A stretch of 15,941 nt of DNA from Opitutia bacterium (GCA_018663485.1 JABJQI010000235.1:1-15941); one strand, 5' to 3'. Shown: positions 1 through 7,762, numbered from the stretch's first letter. The notes: generated by a model not told the origin, from the sequence alone. Numbers and translations are program-made.

Positions 1-941
1 AGAAGCATCACCGTTCCGGTGATCGCACGCGGAGTTTGCTGCATAAAGCGTAAGGGTATATTGGTAACTTCGGACAGCGGATTCGTCACTTCGATCAGGT
101 ATTCGTCCACTCGATCTATAGCAGAGGGATACTTGACCGGGCCTGCTGCTGGCAAATCGACATTGAAGGCATGCGTGTCGGAATCGAAACTCACCGGAAG
201 CGCCGCAGTCGTTTGCAAATTGGTGGCCTGCGTCACATATTCGCTGGGGTTTAGCTCAGAGAGCTTGACATCCTTTTGCGGCTTCAGGGTCAAACGCGCC
301 TTGTTAGTCTGCGACACGGCAGTGTGCGTCACACCATCTGATGAGACCACTTCGACTGTAGTACTGGTGATAGGGTTGCTGGTCTCGCTGGTAAAATCCA
401 ACACGAACGTAATGCGATCCGGCCATGCGGTGATTTCCAAGCGACACTCGTTATCCGTCACCAACACGTTGCCTTCCGAATCTTTAAAGACCAGCCCAAG
501 GTGATCAATACGCTTCACATATTGTCCGCTTTCGATCAGCCGCACATTATCCACATTAGTTGCCTGTACCTGAGCCTCCGTGCAAGTGTAGACAACCCCA
601 TCCTGAGTCACTTGCAGCGTGAATTCTGTTGCGGGTGTAGTTGTGGTGACATCCTGATTGAGTGCGGTCCGGTAGTCAGATCCAAGCAGTGCGTCGTAAC
701 CCTTGAGCGTAATATTTTTGCAATCCAGCACCACACTGTAGTAACCCGTCTGGAAAACCAGATCTGGATTCGCGCGCGCAGCCGAGTTTACCTCTGGGCG
801 GCGGTAGCGGTACCGAGTCGGATAGCCATTTTCAAAATAGAGATAGGAATAATTTTTTGACGATACCGGCAGCGTATCGGCTGCGACGACGGCATGGCTG
901 CACAGAGCCAGGATTGTGAGTACTAACAATTTATAATACAT
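1..941 (-). CDS. Secreted protein of unknown function, 5' part only (3' end beyond the window)
   Basis: I read this by hand on the minus strand: the frame is open from an ATG at 941-939 to position 1, about 313 codons with no stop, so the 3' end lies outside. The N-terminus is a clear Sec signal peptide (MYYKLLVLTILAL... then AVVA, probable cleavage before ADT, residues 1-21). The mature part is rich in Thr, Val, Asp and Tyr and alternates like beta-sandwich repeats; no catalytic motif is visible. An in-frame ATG also exists at 974, but it would put eleven extra, partly His/Tyr residues before the hydrophobic core, so 941 is preferred. No Shine-Dalgarno is visible before either. The plus-strand frames over this region are shadows. 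Probably an exported or surface protein of the polysaccharide-associated kind common in marine Verrucomicrobiota; function not recognised. Confidence 0.8.
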   Translation of the reverse strand, partial: MYYKLLVLTILALCSHAVVAADTLPVSSKNYSYLYFENGYPTRYRYRRPEVNSAARANPDLVFQTGYYSVVLDCKNITLKGYDALLGSDYRTALNQDVTTTTPATEFTLQVTQDGVVYTCTEAQVQATNVDNVRLIESGQYVKRIDHLGLVFKDSEGNVLVTDNECRLEITAWPDRITFVLDFTSETSNPITSTTVEVVSSDGVTHTAVSQTNKARLTLKPQKDVKLSELNPSEYVTQATNLQTTAALPVSFDSDTHAFNVDLPAAGPVKYPSAIDRVDEYLIEVTNPLSEVTNIPLRFMQQTPRAITGTVML

Positions 942-1070
942 ATAATAAAAATGATGTGGTGTAGTGGCTTGCATAAATGGTGAACGGCTGTGTGTGCGGA
1001 AATTTAGCTTGAAACTCTTAAACCACTAATATGTGAATTTAAAATTCCGTGCCTCGCCCGGAGGGCAAAA

Positions 1071-1254
1071 GGGGGCAAACGCTTAAGTTATATATAACAA
1101 CTTTGTCATCGCTCTTGGGCGATGCTGAGACACGCATGCAACACCTTCTAATCCGCTAACACAATAATAGCCGAGTAATTACCCAAAGAGTAATCCCTAT
1201 CTTAAAACACTGAACGGAAATGTGGCTAGATGTTTATTTTAAACGTTTGACTCC
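1071..1254. repeat. MITE-like element, copy A (terminal inverted repeats)
   Basis: A 184 bp unit begins GGGGGCAAACGCTTAA and ends TTTTAAACGTTTGACTCC. The end, reverse-complemented, matches the start at roughly 13 of the first 16 positions. The interior matches the unit at 1429-1620 in the same orientation, by eye about three quarters identical. The best shared blocks are GATGCTGAGACAC, CATGCAACACC, TAGCCGAG, ACCCAAAG and TTAAAACACTGAACG. It has no coding capacity. Terminal inverted repeats on a short non-coding unit fit a miniature inverted-repeat transposable element; no target duplication is obvious. Confidence 0.7.
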
Positions 1255-1428
1255 TTATTTATTGCCTGCATCGCCTGAGCGGATTGGGTTGCTTTGCATT
1301 TTCATAGTCTAAAGGTTGGGTTAAATTCGAATTATAATAATTATAGAATACAGCAGTAACGCCGAACTCACAATATACGTAAACACGTAGTCGCGATTCA
1401 GGAATTGAAAAACGTCGTGAGTAAATAA

Positions 1429-1620
1429 GGGGTCAAACGCTTAAATTAAATATACTTAGCTCGTCCCTGCTCTGGGGTGATGCTGAGACACACATGCAAC
1501 ACCACCCAGGCCACTGGTCCGTGATTACATTATTAGCCGAGCAACTACCCAAAGGAGCATTTCCTGTTTTAAAACACTGAACGTAAAAGTGGTTAGATAT
1601 TTAATTTAAACGTTTGACCC
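1429..1620. repeat. MITE-like element, copy B (25 bp terminal inverted repeats)
   Basis: This 192 bp unit has the cleaner ends. GGGTCAAACGCTTAAATTAAA starting at 1430 and the reverse complement of the 3' end (read inward from 1620) agree at about 24 of 25 positions, with a single C/T difference. The interior shares long blocks with copy A in the same order and orientation. The two copies are 174 bp apart. The differences are scattered, so this looks like two independent old insertions rather than a recent tandem duplication. The mobilising transposase is not in the window. Confidence 0.75.
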
Positions 1621-1652
1621 TTTAGTTCCTTCCCGCACCAAAGGGCATAATC

Positions 1653-1812
1653 GCGGGATAAACCCGCTCGCTACGTGGAAATGCGGACGACGCGGAGGTC
1701 ATCCCTCCCGATGACGACGAATGTGCGGACGACGCGGAGGTCGTCCCTCCCCCATTAAAGTGGGAGGCCTCCGCCAGCGGAGACGCCACGATTGGGGACG
1801 GCGGGTCGTCCC
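1653..1812. repeat. Cluster of REP-like GC-rich hairpins
   Basis: Several short perfect or near-perfect hairpins follow one another. GCGGG-ATAAA-CCCGC is at 1653-1667. GGACGAC-GCGGAG-GTCATCC (one mismatch) is at 1685-1704 and GGACGAC-GCGGAG-GTCGTCC (perfect) at 1727-1746. CTCCGC-CA-GCGGAG is at 1769-1782 and GGGACG-GCGGGT-CGTCCC at 1795-1812. The 1685 and 1727 hairpins share the context GCGGACGACGCGGAGGT and are followed by CCTCCC. Related hairpins recur at 10016-10035 and 12411-12430. The behaviour is that of REP/BIME-type intergenic repeats. Confidence 0.65.
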
Positions 1813-2129
1813 TTGCCCTGCTAATGAAGTGCAGCGGCATGAATGCATTTCTAAAGGGCTTACACTATTACCCAATTTAGAGATCGAGCAAAACCAAGCG
1901 CAGCACCCTCAACGGCGATAAAAACTGCGCAGTGATCATGACTGAAATTCATAGGACTACCAATGTCCCACCCTGTCGCTATACTGGTAGTGTGCAAATC
2001 AATTAGGTCGGCACTTAATTTTGATGTGCTTGAGCTAAGCCCCTAATAGAGCCGCTGCCACGCTGATTCAATTCGATCGATGATTTACCGAACTATAAAC
2101 TAAAAAAAACCATACTAATCAGAAAACTT

Positions 2130-2585
2130 ATGAAAGTTATTATTCAAACGGCCATTATCATTAGCAGCTCGCTGGTCATTAGCGGGTGCACCACCCTATC
2201 CAGAACAGAGAAAGCAACGCTGCAAGAACTTGAGTCGTATGGCGTGAATGCAAGCGAAATTCAGGTGAAACATCCAGCAGCGGCGGCAGCGCTTAATGTT
2301 CTGCCTGGTTTCGGCAATTTTTACCTAGCAGCCGGAACTGACGAATCGTCGCAGTGGATGTATGGGTTCCTGAATCTATTGGCTTGGCCAGTCTCTGTTG
2401 TGTGGGGTGTGCCGGAAGCAGCGATTGATGCCACCATTATCAATAAGAAAGAGACGGTCAATTACTACACCTTTGATCGAATTGGTAAAAAGGAATTTGC
2501 GAAGCTAGTCGCTGGTGTAACACCACCAGTACAAGCTGAATCAGAGATTGAAACATCAACTCGGGAAAAACGCGATCGGCAATAG
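2130..2585 (+). CDS. Small lipoprotein with one hydrophobic segment, unknown function
   Basis: A 151-residue protein with a lipoprotein signal peptide. A short basic start (MK) and hydrophobic core are followed by the lipobox VISGC, so Cys20 is the likely lipidated residue and the protein is anchored to a membrane. After a charged stretch comes LNVLPGFGNFYLA (about residues 55-67), reminiscent of the PGxG-x-FY turn in small membrane-domain proteins. A hydrophobic segment rich in Trp and Pro follows (about 77-100, including LLAWPVSVVWGVPEAAIDA), then INKKETVNYY. The C-terminal tail is charged and probably disordered. The hydrophobic segment could dip into or cross the membrane. It resembles a small conserved bacterial lipoprotein family but I cannot name it. 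The ATG follows an A-rich stretch without a clear ribosome-binding site. Confidence 0.8.
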   Translation: MKVIIQTAIIISSSLVISGCTTLSRTEKATLQELESYGVNASEIQVKHPAAAAALNVLPGFGNFYLAAGTDESSQWMYGFLNLLAWPVSVVWGVPEAAIDATIINKKETVNYYTFDRIGKKEFAKLVAGVTPPVQAESEIETSTREKRDRQ

Positions 2586-2636
2586 TGGCAGTTATCTTCG
2601 GGCATCGTTAGTTTATGTACTCCCGAAAACTAAATT

Positions 2637-2689
2637 GATAGCCGCGTCTAAACTTGCAGCCAATGGCAACTTATTCAGGGGCGGCTATC
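2637..2689. terminator. Nested inverted repeat downstream of the lipoprotein gene
   Basis: GATAGCCGC (2637-2645) pairs perfectly with GCGGCTATC (2681-2689). Inside the 35 nt loop, TTGC (2654-2657) pairs with GCAA (2666-2669). The position between two same-strand genes suggests a transcription terminator or a processed mRNA structure, but there is no T-run after it, so intrinsic termination is uncertain. Confidence 0.4.
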
Positions 2690-2716
2690 TAAGCGCAATC
2701 ATGCTAATAAATATCG

Positions 2717-3436
2717 ATGCGCCCTGCATCACGGAGTGAATCCCTGCGCTCGAATAAACTTCAATTGAATACGACTATGATGCAACAAATGATGAGCCGC
2801 TATGGCGGCCACGACTTCCTGATCGGCAAGGGTAAAGCCAGCCATGCAAATTTACCTGAAGATCAATCTCAGCTTAATCTATTGGACAATTACGCAGCTG
2901 AAATCATCCCGAATCACTACCTCGTTTCAACCTACGATGCACAGCCCTATTGGATGGCAGACTACGCTTCATTGCCAAATGTGCCGGGATCTCCCCGTGC
3001 GGTCAAAGTTGGGACAATTGAGCATACCTTTAATGAGATCCCCATGCAGTATAAAATAGAAGTGTCGACTGACATCTACCTAACCCATCATGGCAATAAG
3101 AATGTCTACCTAAGCTATATCATGACTGAAGGACGCCATTTAAAGGAATTCATGCCTAATTACCAAAAGTGCTACGACCTCGTCTTAATGCTATGCATCC
3201 GTGATGACGATCTAGAAACTAAACTCAGCAAAAACTCTGCAAGCTTGCAGAAATTACTGCTAATCAATCTCTACAAGATGGGTGCGACAGGCGACTGCTA
3301 TGGTAAATTCACCGCCTCAAAGACTCCGCTCGGGAAAAATCTACCGGATGACATCGATGCCATCCTCAGAAAATCCCTGGCGACGATGGAGAGTGATGAG
3401 GCACTGGTTGCGAGCCTCAATAGTATTCAGACTTAG
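2717..3436 (+). CDS. Hypothetical protein, about 220-239 residues, family not recognised
   Basis: An open frame of 239 codons from ATG 2717, bounded by an in-frame TAA at 2708. The first 20 residues (Arg/Ser-rich) look less protein-like, and the gene may start at the paired ATGs at 2777/2780 or 2789/2792. The body has mixed, globular composition with no signal peptide or membrane span. Recognisable stretches include SRYGGHDFLIGKG near the start, an aromatic-rich middle (STYDAQPYWMADYASLP), a Cys/Asp segment (LVLMLCIRDDDLETKL) and a helical C-terminus (DDIDAILRKSLATM). No catalytic pattern was identified. The abrupt beginning without an export signal leaves open that this is the 3' part of a formerly longer gene. 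Codon use and length argue that it is real. Confidence 0.6.
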   Translation: MRPASRSESLRSNKLQLNTTMMQQMMSRYGGHDFLIGKGKASHANLPEDQSQLNLLDNYAAEIIPNHYLVSTYDAQPYWMADYASLPNVPGSPRAVKVGTIEHTFNEIPMQYKIEVSTDIYLTHHGNKNVYLSYIMTEGRHLKEFMPNYQKCYDLVLMLCIRDDDLETKLSKNSASLQKLLLINLYKMGATGDCYGKFTASKTPLGKNLPDDIDAILRKSLATMESDEALVASLNSIQT

Positions 3437-3503
3437 ACCGGCCTTAAGGCATCCGCGATCAGCAGGATGACTTCATCTTGGCACAAACACTGGGGCCACT
3501 CGC

Positions 3504-3529
3504 AAGGTCTGCCCTGTCAGCCAGACCTT
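3504..3529. terminator. Hairpin after the orphan gene
   Basis: AAGGTCTG (3504-3511) pairs with CAGACCTT (3522-3529) around a 10 nt loop, and a further GC pair forms across a bulged T. It lies about 70 bp after the stop at 3436. No T-run follows, so this is only a possible terminator. The rest of 3437-3742 holds no convincing gene. Confidence 0.3.
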
Positions 3530-3742
3530 TGCTGCCGATTAGAGAACAACATGGCCTGACCACGCCACTGCGGCGGCGATCAGTGCCACTGTAAGTATAA
3601 CGAAATGACCCCATTTTTCATTCATAAGAAATATGTGAATCAACTCCTCGACAGCACCCGCCCTTGCAACGCAGTCTACTAGAGTTAAGCCTAAAAACAT
3701 CGCTCGCCCTAAAACCATTCCTTGGCCCGAAGACATTTACCG

Positions 3743-5542
3743 ATGAAATCCCCTCTCTACTGGCTCTGTGCACTATTAATGCCGCTCACTACCCACGCCA
3801 TGTCCGTGTTACCACAGACAGCGGCAGAACAAACGGTCACCGCCGATGCGACTGCCTCCGCCGAACTAGTGGTCAGCCAAGGACGCCTCAAAGATGGCTC
3901 GATCCAGACACGCTTTCTGTTTCGCACGATCGAGGCCATTCGCGGCACCGTACCCGCCTATTTTGAAGTCTACGCGCCTGGCGGCATTTATAACGGAAGC
4001 GCCAAGGCCGACTCCCGCCTACCGGCCCTGTCCACGGAAAGCACTTATTTGCTCCACCTCCAAATCAACGACGCACAGCTCGCGTTCTACAATGGTCCGG
4101 CCGGTATCAGCCCGCTGAATACAGTCGATCTAGATGCCCTCCGCACCCTCGCTTCCGGACTCGATGCGGGTGCCGACCTCAGCCCCTTCGAGGCCGAGCC
4201 CATGACGATGCAGTTTTCCGTCAGCAGCTCGGGACTGCTCGATAACAGTGGCTTTCGCCGCTTTAACTCGCCTGATCGAGATGAGCCGATCCCCGTCTAT
4301 GCCGACACCTCTACCCTGCCGAGCGGCATTACCGAACTGCAAGCCCTCAGTGCATTGAGCAATGCACTCGCCGCATGGGAGGCCAACAGCACCATTCTCT
4401 TTAATTACAGCGGCACACAGACCTTTTCCAAATCCGCGGAAGACTACGGCTCCGTCGACGGACTCGTGATTCGAGTGCAATTCCACGACACCTTTAACCA
4501 CATCCCCGACAACAGCACCACCCTCGGCTTTGGAGGCGCTGGATACTACCTGGCTGCCGGCAATGGCGGCACCATCGACGGCAGCCCCTTCAATCCAATC
4601 AGCTTTGGCTACATCGTGCTCAATCACCCCAAGTCTAGCCTCTCGAATGCAGTGACCCTGGAAGAAGTGCTCACTCACGAGATTGGCCACGTCATCGGAC
4701 TCGCGCACAGCAGCGAGACCAGCAATGAAAGTGATGAGGATTTGTCGGAGGCTATCATGTATTATCAGGCACATGGCGACGACCGCGGCGCCTCACTCAA
4801 CAGTTACGACATCACCACCGTCCTCAAAGCCTACCCGCGCAACACGCCGCCATTCAGCTACGACCGCGTACTCTATGCCGTCACTTATCCTACCGGCACA
4901 CTCACGAACCCTGAAGTCAATCAAGTCACCATCACTGGCTTTGACCTGCAGGGGGATGCGCTGAGCCTGCAAGTCGATAGCGCCACCGAAAGCAATGGCA
5001 CCTTCAGTCTAAACGCCAGCACGATTACCTTCACACCCGATGGGTATTATGGCGATACCACCGTAAGCGATCCCAGTTCGACGGCATATGCGCGGTTCCG
5101 CGGTCGCCTTTCCGACGGCACCAACCTCTCGCCCTTTATCGAAATTCGGGTCGTTGGATTCCGCGCCGACAGCCAACCATCTGGGGCGCCCGACGGCATC
5201 CCTGACTCGTGGATGAACACTTACTACGGCAGCCCCAACGGTTCGAGCGCAAGCGCAGACACCGACGGCGACGGATTTAATACACTGCAGGAATTCCAGC
5301 TAGGCACCGACCCCACCGATACCAGCTCCGCCTTCAAAATTTCTCAATTTTCCAGCAACACCTTGGAATGGACCACTCAAGCATACGATCTTTACGCCGT
5401 TGAGACCTCAGCCGACCTCAGCGACTGGCAGACCATCCAAATTATGAGCCAAACCAGCAGCGAGACCACCCTATCGATCACAGACCTCCCCGCCCCAAGC
5501 TTAGGAAAGTCGATTTTCTACCGCGTCAGGCGCAGCCAGTAA
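3743..5542 (+). CDS. Secreted matrixin-like zinc metalloprotease with C-terminal Ca-binding repeat
   Basis: A protein of 599 residues if started at ATG 3743, which places MKSPLYWLCALLMPLTTHA as a normal Sec signal peptide. An upstream in-frame TTG at 3722 would add seven residues and is less likely. The zinc site HEIGHVIGLAHS (residues 312-323) matches HExxHxxGxxH-S of the matrixin/metzincin group. AIMYY about 17 residues later (Met339) can serve as the Met-turn. The segment before it (roughly 170-330) is then the catalytic domain. After it come a cadherin-like beta region (about 370-480) and a DTDGDGFNTLQEF calcium loop (from residue 506) with LGTDPTD, of the thrombospondin type 3/EF-hand-like kind. 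A final beta domain of about 75 residues ends the protein, perhaps for secretion or attachment. It probably degrades extracellular protein; the substrate is unknown. Confidence 0.85.
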   Translation: MKSPLYWLCALLMPLTTHAMSVLPQTAAEQTVTADATASAELVVSQGRLKDGSIQTRFLFRTIEAIRGTVPAYFEVYAPGGIYNGSAKADSRLPALSTESTYLLHLQINDAQLAFYNGPAGISPLNTVDLDALRTLASGLDAGADLSPFEAEPMTMQFSVSSSGLLDNSGFRRFNSPDRDEPIPVYADTSTLPSGITELQALSALSNALAAWEANSTILFNYSGTQTFSKSAEDYGSVDGLVIRVQFHDTFNHIPDNSTTLGFGGAGYYLAAGNGGTIDGSPFNPISFGYIVLNHPKSSLSNAVTLEEVLTHEIGHVIGLAHSSETSNESDEDLSEAIMYYQAHGDDRGASLNSYDITTVLKAYPRNTPPFSYDRVLYAVTYPTGTLTNPEVNQVTITGFDLQGDALSLQVDSATESNGTFSLNASTITFTPDGYYGDTTVSDPSSTAYARFRGRLSDGTNLSPFIEIRVVGFRADSQPSGAPDGIPDSWMNTYYGSPNGSSASADTDGDGFNTLQEFQLGTDPTDTSSAFKISQFSSNTLEWTTQAYDLYAVETSADLSDWQTIQIMSQTSSETTLSITDLPAPSLGKSIFYRVRRSQ

Positions 5543-5869
5543 TTATCAGGCATTACGGCTCCGGCATGACCCCGCAACAGCAACGAATACTCGCCTTTTT
5601 TGGTCGAATCGGACTATTTATTTACTCGGCTGCCGCCCAATCGTTATCGCCCCCTCTAAGCACCATGGATTGCGACCGCGGCCGCGAAGAAAAAGGCGCT
5701 GGTTGTTATGCTTATAATTTAAGCCAACACCAGAAGGGCCACTGGTTCCCCATCTACACTTCTGTCGATATAGTTCTGCAAGGATCAGCCATCCTCGGTT
5801 AATTGTGTTACTCACTGGACTTGTCACACTTACAGCACTTCCGACACATGGAGACACACCCAGATTAAT

Positions 5870-5890
5870 TAACAATCCTGACGATTGTTA
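5870..5890. repeat. Perfect 8 bp inverted repeat (TAACAATC/GATTGTTA)
   Basis: TAACAATC (5870-5877), a 5 nt spacer, and GATTGTTA (5883-5890) form a perfect dyad. No T-tract follows. It could be an operator or a weak terminator of the metalloprotease transcript, although it lies 330 bp after that stop. Confidence 0.4.
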
Positions 5891-5982
5891 TCAGACATGA
5901 GAATGTGATACATTTAACCCGCCCAAGCGATTCCTAAACTGACTGACGTCAATGAGACGAAGGATTGAAGTCACTGAACAAC

Positions 5983-6001
5983 ATAAGGACATGTCCCTTA
6001 T
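5983..6001. repeat. Palindrome centred on GGACATGTCC
   Basis: ATAAGGACATGTCCCTTAT is a near-perfect palindrome with a perfect 10 bp core GGACATGTCC at 5987-5996. A dyad of this kind could be a regulator-binding site or the tip of a degenerate repeat element; the sequence does not decide. Confidence 0.4.
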
Positions 6002-6097
6002 TTATCTAGAGTCCAAACGAGATTATTTCAAATAAATGAATACTATTGAATCATGATACAGTGGACTAAAACTGTTTCTGTTGCCTCCCCTTAGACA

Positions 6098-6131
6098 TTG
6101 ACGTCCTACCTATCAGATGGCTAATTATAAA
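6098..6131 (+). promoter_or_regulatory. Possible sigma-70-type promoter of the WYL regulator gene
   Basis: TTGACG (6098-6103) is followed after 18 nt by TAATTA (6122-6127), which runs into TATAAAT. The pair lies about 80 bp before the chosen start at 6211. The -10 match is only moderate. Confidence 0.3.
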
Positions 6132-6210
6132 TCGCTGATTAATGTCCAGCAAAAGCTAAGCATTCCTAAGCACCGACTTTAATAAATTGCCCAGTTTACG
6201 AACTCGCATC

Positions 6211-7197
6211 ATGTCAAAAAAGAAGCCCGTCGTCCTCCGCTCACGTCCTCCCCTTGCCCGCATGATGCGAATTCATGAGGAACTCAAGGAGAACCGCCTG
6301 CCCAACGCCACCCGACTTTCAGAACTCTTGGAGACTTCGACCAAGACGATCAATCGCGACATCGCCTTCATGCGCGATCAAATGCACCTACCGATTGCAT
6401 GGGATGCCGTGGCGAATGGATACAACTATGATGGCTACGTAGATGGCTTCCCAACGCTACAAGTCACAGAGGGCGAACTGTTTGCCTTGCTCGTCGCCCA
6501 GAAAGCCATGGAGCCCTACAAGGGCACGCCGTTCCAAGCACCACTCGAAGCTGCGCTACAAAAGCTATCTGATGGGCTGAAGGATAAGGTGTTCATGTCA
6601 CTGGATCGACTCGATGCACCGGTGAGTTTTAAATCCGCTGGCATCTCGACCGCAAATATTGAAACCTTTCAGTTCGTAACACGTGCGGTCGAACAGGAGC
6701 TGGAGTTGGAATTTGACTACAAGAACTTGGGCGGCAGTCGTTGGAACCGACGCAAGGTGCGCCCCTATCACTTGTGCTGCGTAGAAAACCAGTGGTACCT
6801 AGTATGCTGGGACAAGGTCCGCAAAGCACTGCGCACATTTGCACTCGTTCGGATGCGCAAGGTCGCCTTGACCGAAAAAAACTTCAAGCGCCCAAAGGAC
6901 TTCGACATACAAAAACATTTAAAAGATGCCTTCGGAGTCTTTCGCGGTGACACCAAGTACAAGATTCGCGTCGAGTTTGACTCTTGGGCTGGGCAGCTAA
7001 TCCAAGAGAAAGAGTGGCACCCCGCTCAGGAGATTAAAGAACTAGGCGACGGCCATATCGAGTTCCGCATTGAACTCGCTGATCTATTTGAAATTGAACG
7101 CTGGATCCTCAGCTGGGGCTCGCATGCTAAAGTGCTTGGTCCTGCGAAGCTCAAGAACAGCGTGCACAAACATGCGCAGGGGATCTTGGAGACCTGA
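6211..7197 (+). CDS. WYL-domain transcriptional regulator (DeoR-type HTH, WYL, WCX)
   Basis: A 328-residue protein with the three-part layout of WYL regulators. A winged helix-turn-helix spans residues about 16-60 (RMMRIHEELKENRLPNATRLSELLETSTKTINRDIAFMR, with the recognition helix around STKTINRDIAFMRD). A linker region follows (about 80-135). The WYL domain (about 150-220) holds the family signature NQWYLVCWD at 193-201, then RTFALVRM. A WCX-like C-terminal domain (about 245-328) includes ERWILSWGSHAKVL. WYL proteins bind DNA as dimers and often sense nucleic acid or nucleotide ligands, controlling DNA-damage, defence or metabolic genes. The target here is unknown; no defence genes are adjacent. 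ATG 6211 is preferred to the in-frame TTG at 6187 because the family normally begins close to the HTH. Confidence 0.9.
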   Translation: MSKKKPVVLRSRPPLARMMRIHEELKENRLPNATRLSELLETSTKTINRDIAFMRDQMHLPIAWDAVANGYNYDGYVDGFPTLQVTEGELFALLVAQKAMEPYKGTPFQAPLEAALQKLSDGLKDKVFMSLDRLDAPVSFKSAGISTANIETFQFVTRAVEQELELEFDYKNLGGSRWNRRKVRPYHLCCVENQWYLVCWDKVRKALRTFALVRMRKVALTEKNFKRPKDFDIQKHLKDAFGVFRGDTKYKIRVEFDSWAGQLIQEKEWHPAQEIKELGDGHIEFRIELADLFEIERWILSWGSHAKVLGPAKLKNSVHKHAQGILET

Positions 7198-7203
7198 GGT
7201 GGC

Positions 7204-7228
7204 AGAGCTGAGACTTGAGAGCTGAGAC
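7204..7228. repeat. Short tandem repeat AGAGCTGAGAC
   Basis: AGAGCTGAGAC occurs at 7204-7214 and again at 7218-7228, spaced 14 nt, directly after the stop of the WYL gene. A related TGAGCTGGGA follows near 7244. It is a simple microrepeat with no evident function. Confidence 0.4.
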
Positions 7229-7441
7229 CTGTAAACAGTGTACTGAGCTGGGATACCTTAGATCTAGGGTAGAAACAAAGAGAACTGCTGGGTACTCTCT
7301 GGGCAGTCACAAGCCAAGCCGTTCAAGTGTAAGTGATCGGCAAAAAATTACGATTATTTCTTGGGTCACCCCGTATTTGTCCTACCCCACTGGGCACAAT
7401 ACAAAACCAGTGAACATTCGAACACATCAACCATCACAAAG

Positions 7442-7762
7442 ATGCGCCTGACTCCCCAGTCGATACGTCGGATAGCCGACGGGCTAGTCATTGAGGGGCC
7501 CCAGGGCCCAGTGTTGATCTATCGAGAAATGGAACGCATCAACGTGAAGTATCAAGGTGACCAACTAGTGAATGGCAGCGCAGCCGCCTATTCGAAGTCA
7601 CTGCTTAAACAAGCGATTGAGCTAACCAATCAATTTCCTTTCGGATGGAGAATCGATGCGGATGGCACGCAGCGCATCACTGATCACCAGCGCTACTACG
7701 AACAAACATTCAGACCAGACCTAAGGGGCATCGAAATACTCAAACGTTGGACTCGCAGCTGA
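7442..7762 (+). CDS. Hypothetical protein, 107 residues
   Basis: The frame is open from a GTG-like start near 7361, but the protein-like part begins at ATG 7442 (MRLTPQSIRRIADGLVIEG), giving 107 residues. It is soluble, with no signal peptide or membrane span and a balanced charged composition. A basic N-terminal helix (QSIRRIADGLV) and a patch with EMERINVKYQGDQLVNG are visible, then a helix SLLKQAIELTNQFPFGWRI and a basic end (ILKRWTRS). I do not recognise the family. It follows the WYL regulator on the same strand by 244 bp, too far to claim an operon. A short real gene is likely but not certain. Confidence 0.5.
   Translation: MRLTPQSIRRIADGLVIEGPQGPVLIYREMERINVKYQGDQLVNGSAAAYSKSLLKQAIELTNQFPFGWRIDADGTQRITDHQRYYEQTFRPDLRGIEILKRWTRS

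Larger units (their letters stand above)
942..2129. other. Gene-free 1.2 kb stretch packed with repeats
   Basis: No convincing gene lies between the divergent secreted-protein gene and the lipoprotein gene. The stretch holds two MITE-like elements (1071-1254 and 1429-1620) and a group of short GC-rich hairpins (about 1653-1812). The remaining 942-1070, 1255-1428 and 1813-2129 are AT-rich without a recognised signal. Open frames at 1622-1840 (minus) and 1721-1921 (plus) are readings through the hairpin repeats and have low-complexity Arg/Gly/Ser/Pro translations. Confidence 0.7.
5543..6210. other. Gene-free stretch before the WYL regulator
   Basis: Opposed short open frames at 5566-5802 (plus) and 5618-5875 (minus) overlap and have no family-like features, so I treat this stretch as non-coding. 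It contains an 8 bp inverted repeat at 5870-5890, a palindrome at 5983-6001, a TGACGTCA palindrome at 5944-5951 and a possible promoter near 6098-6131. The composition drops to AT-rich after about 5860. Confidence 0.6.

Noticed and set aside
19..860. Two plus-strand open frames (19-504, 501-860)
   Set aside because: They lie antisense to a continuous minus-strand frame with a signal peptide; their translations have shadow-like composition.
1622..1921. Opposed short open frames over the hairpin cluster
   Set aside because: They translate repeats only, with low-complexity Arg/Gly/Ser/Pro content.
3539..3625. 28-codon minus-strand frame with a membrane-like segment (MNEKWGHFVILTVALIAAAVAW...)
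   Set aside because: It could be a small membrane protein, but there is no ribosome-binding site at usable distance (GAGGAG is too far) and no supporting context.
5566..5875. Overlapping plus (5566-5802) and minus (5618-5875) open frames after the protease gene
   Set aside because: No family features, no ribosome-binding site, and they overlap each other; more likely non-coding.
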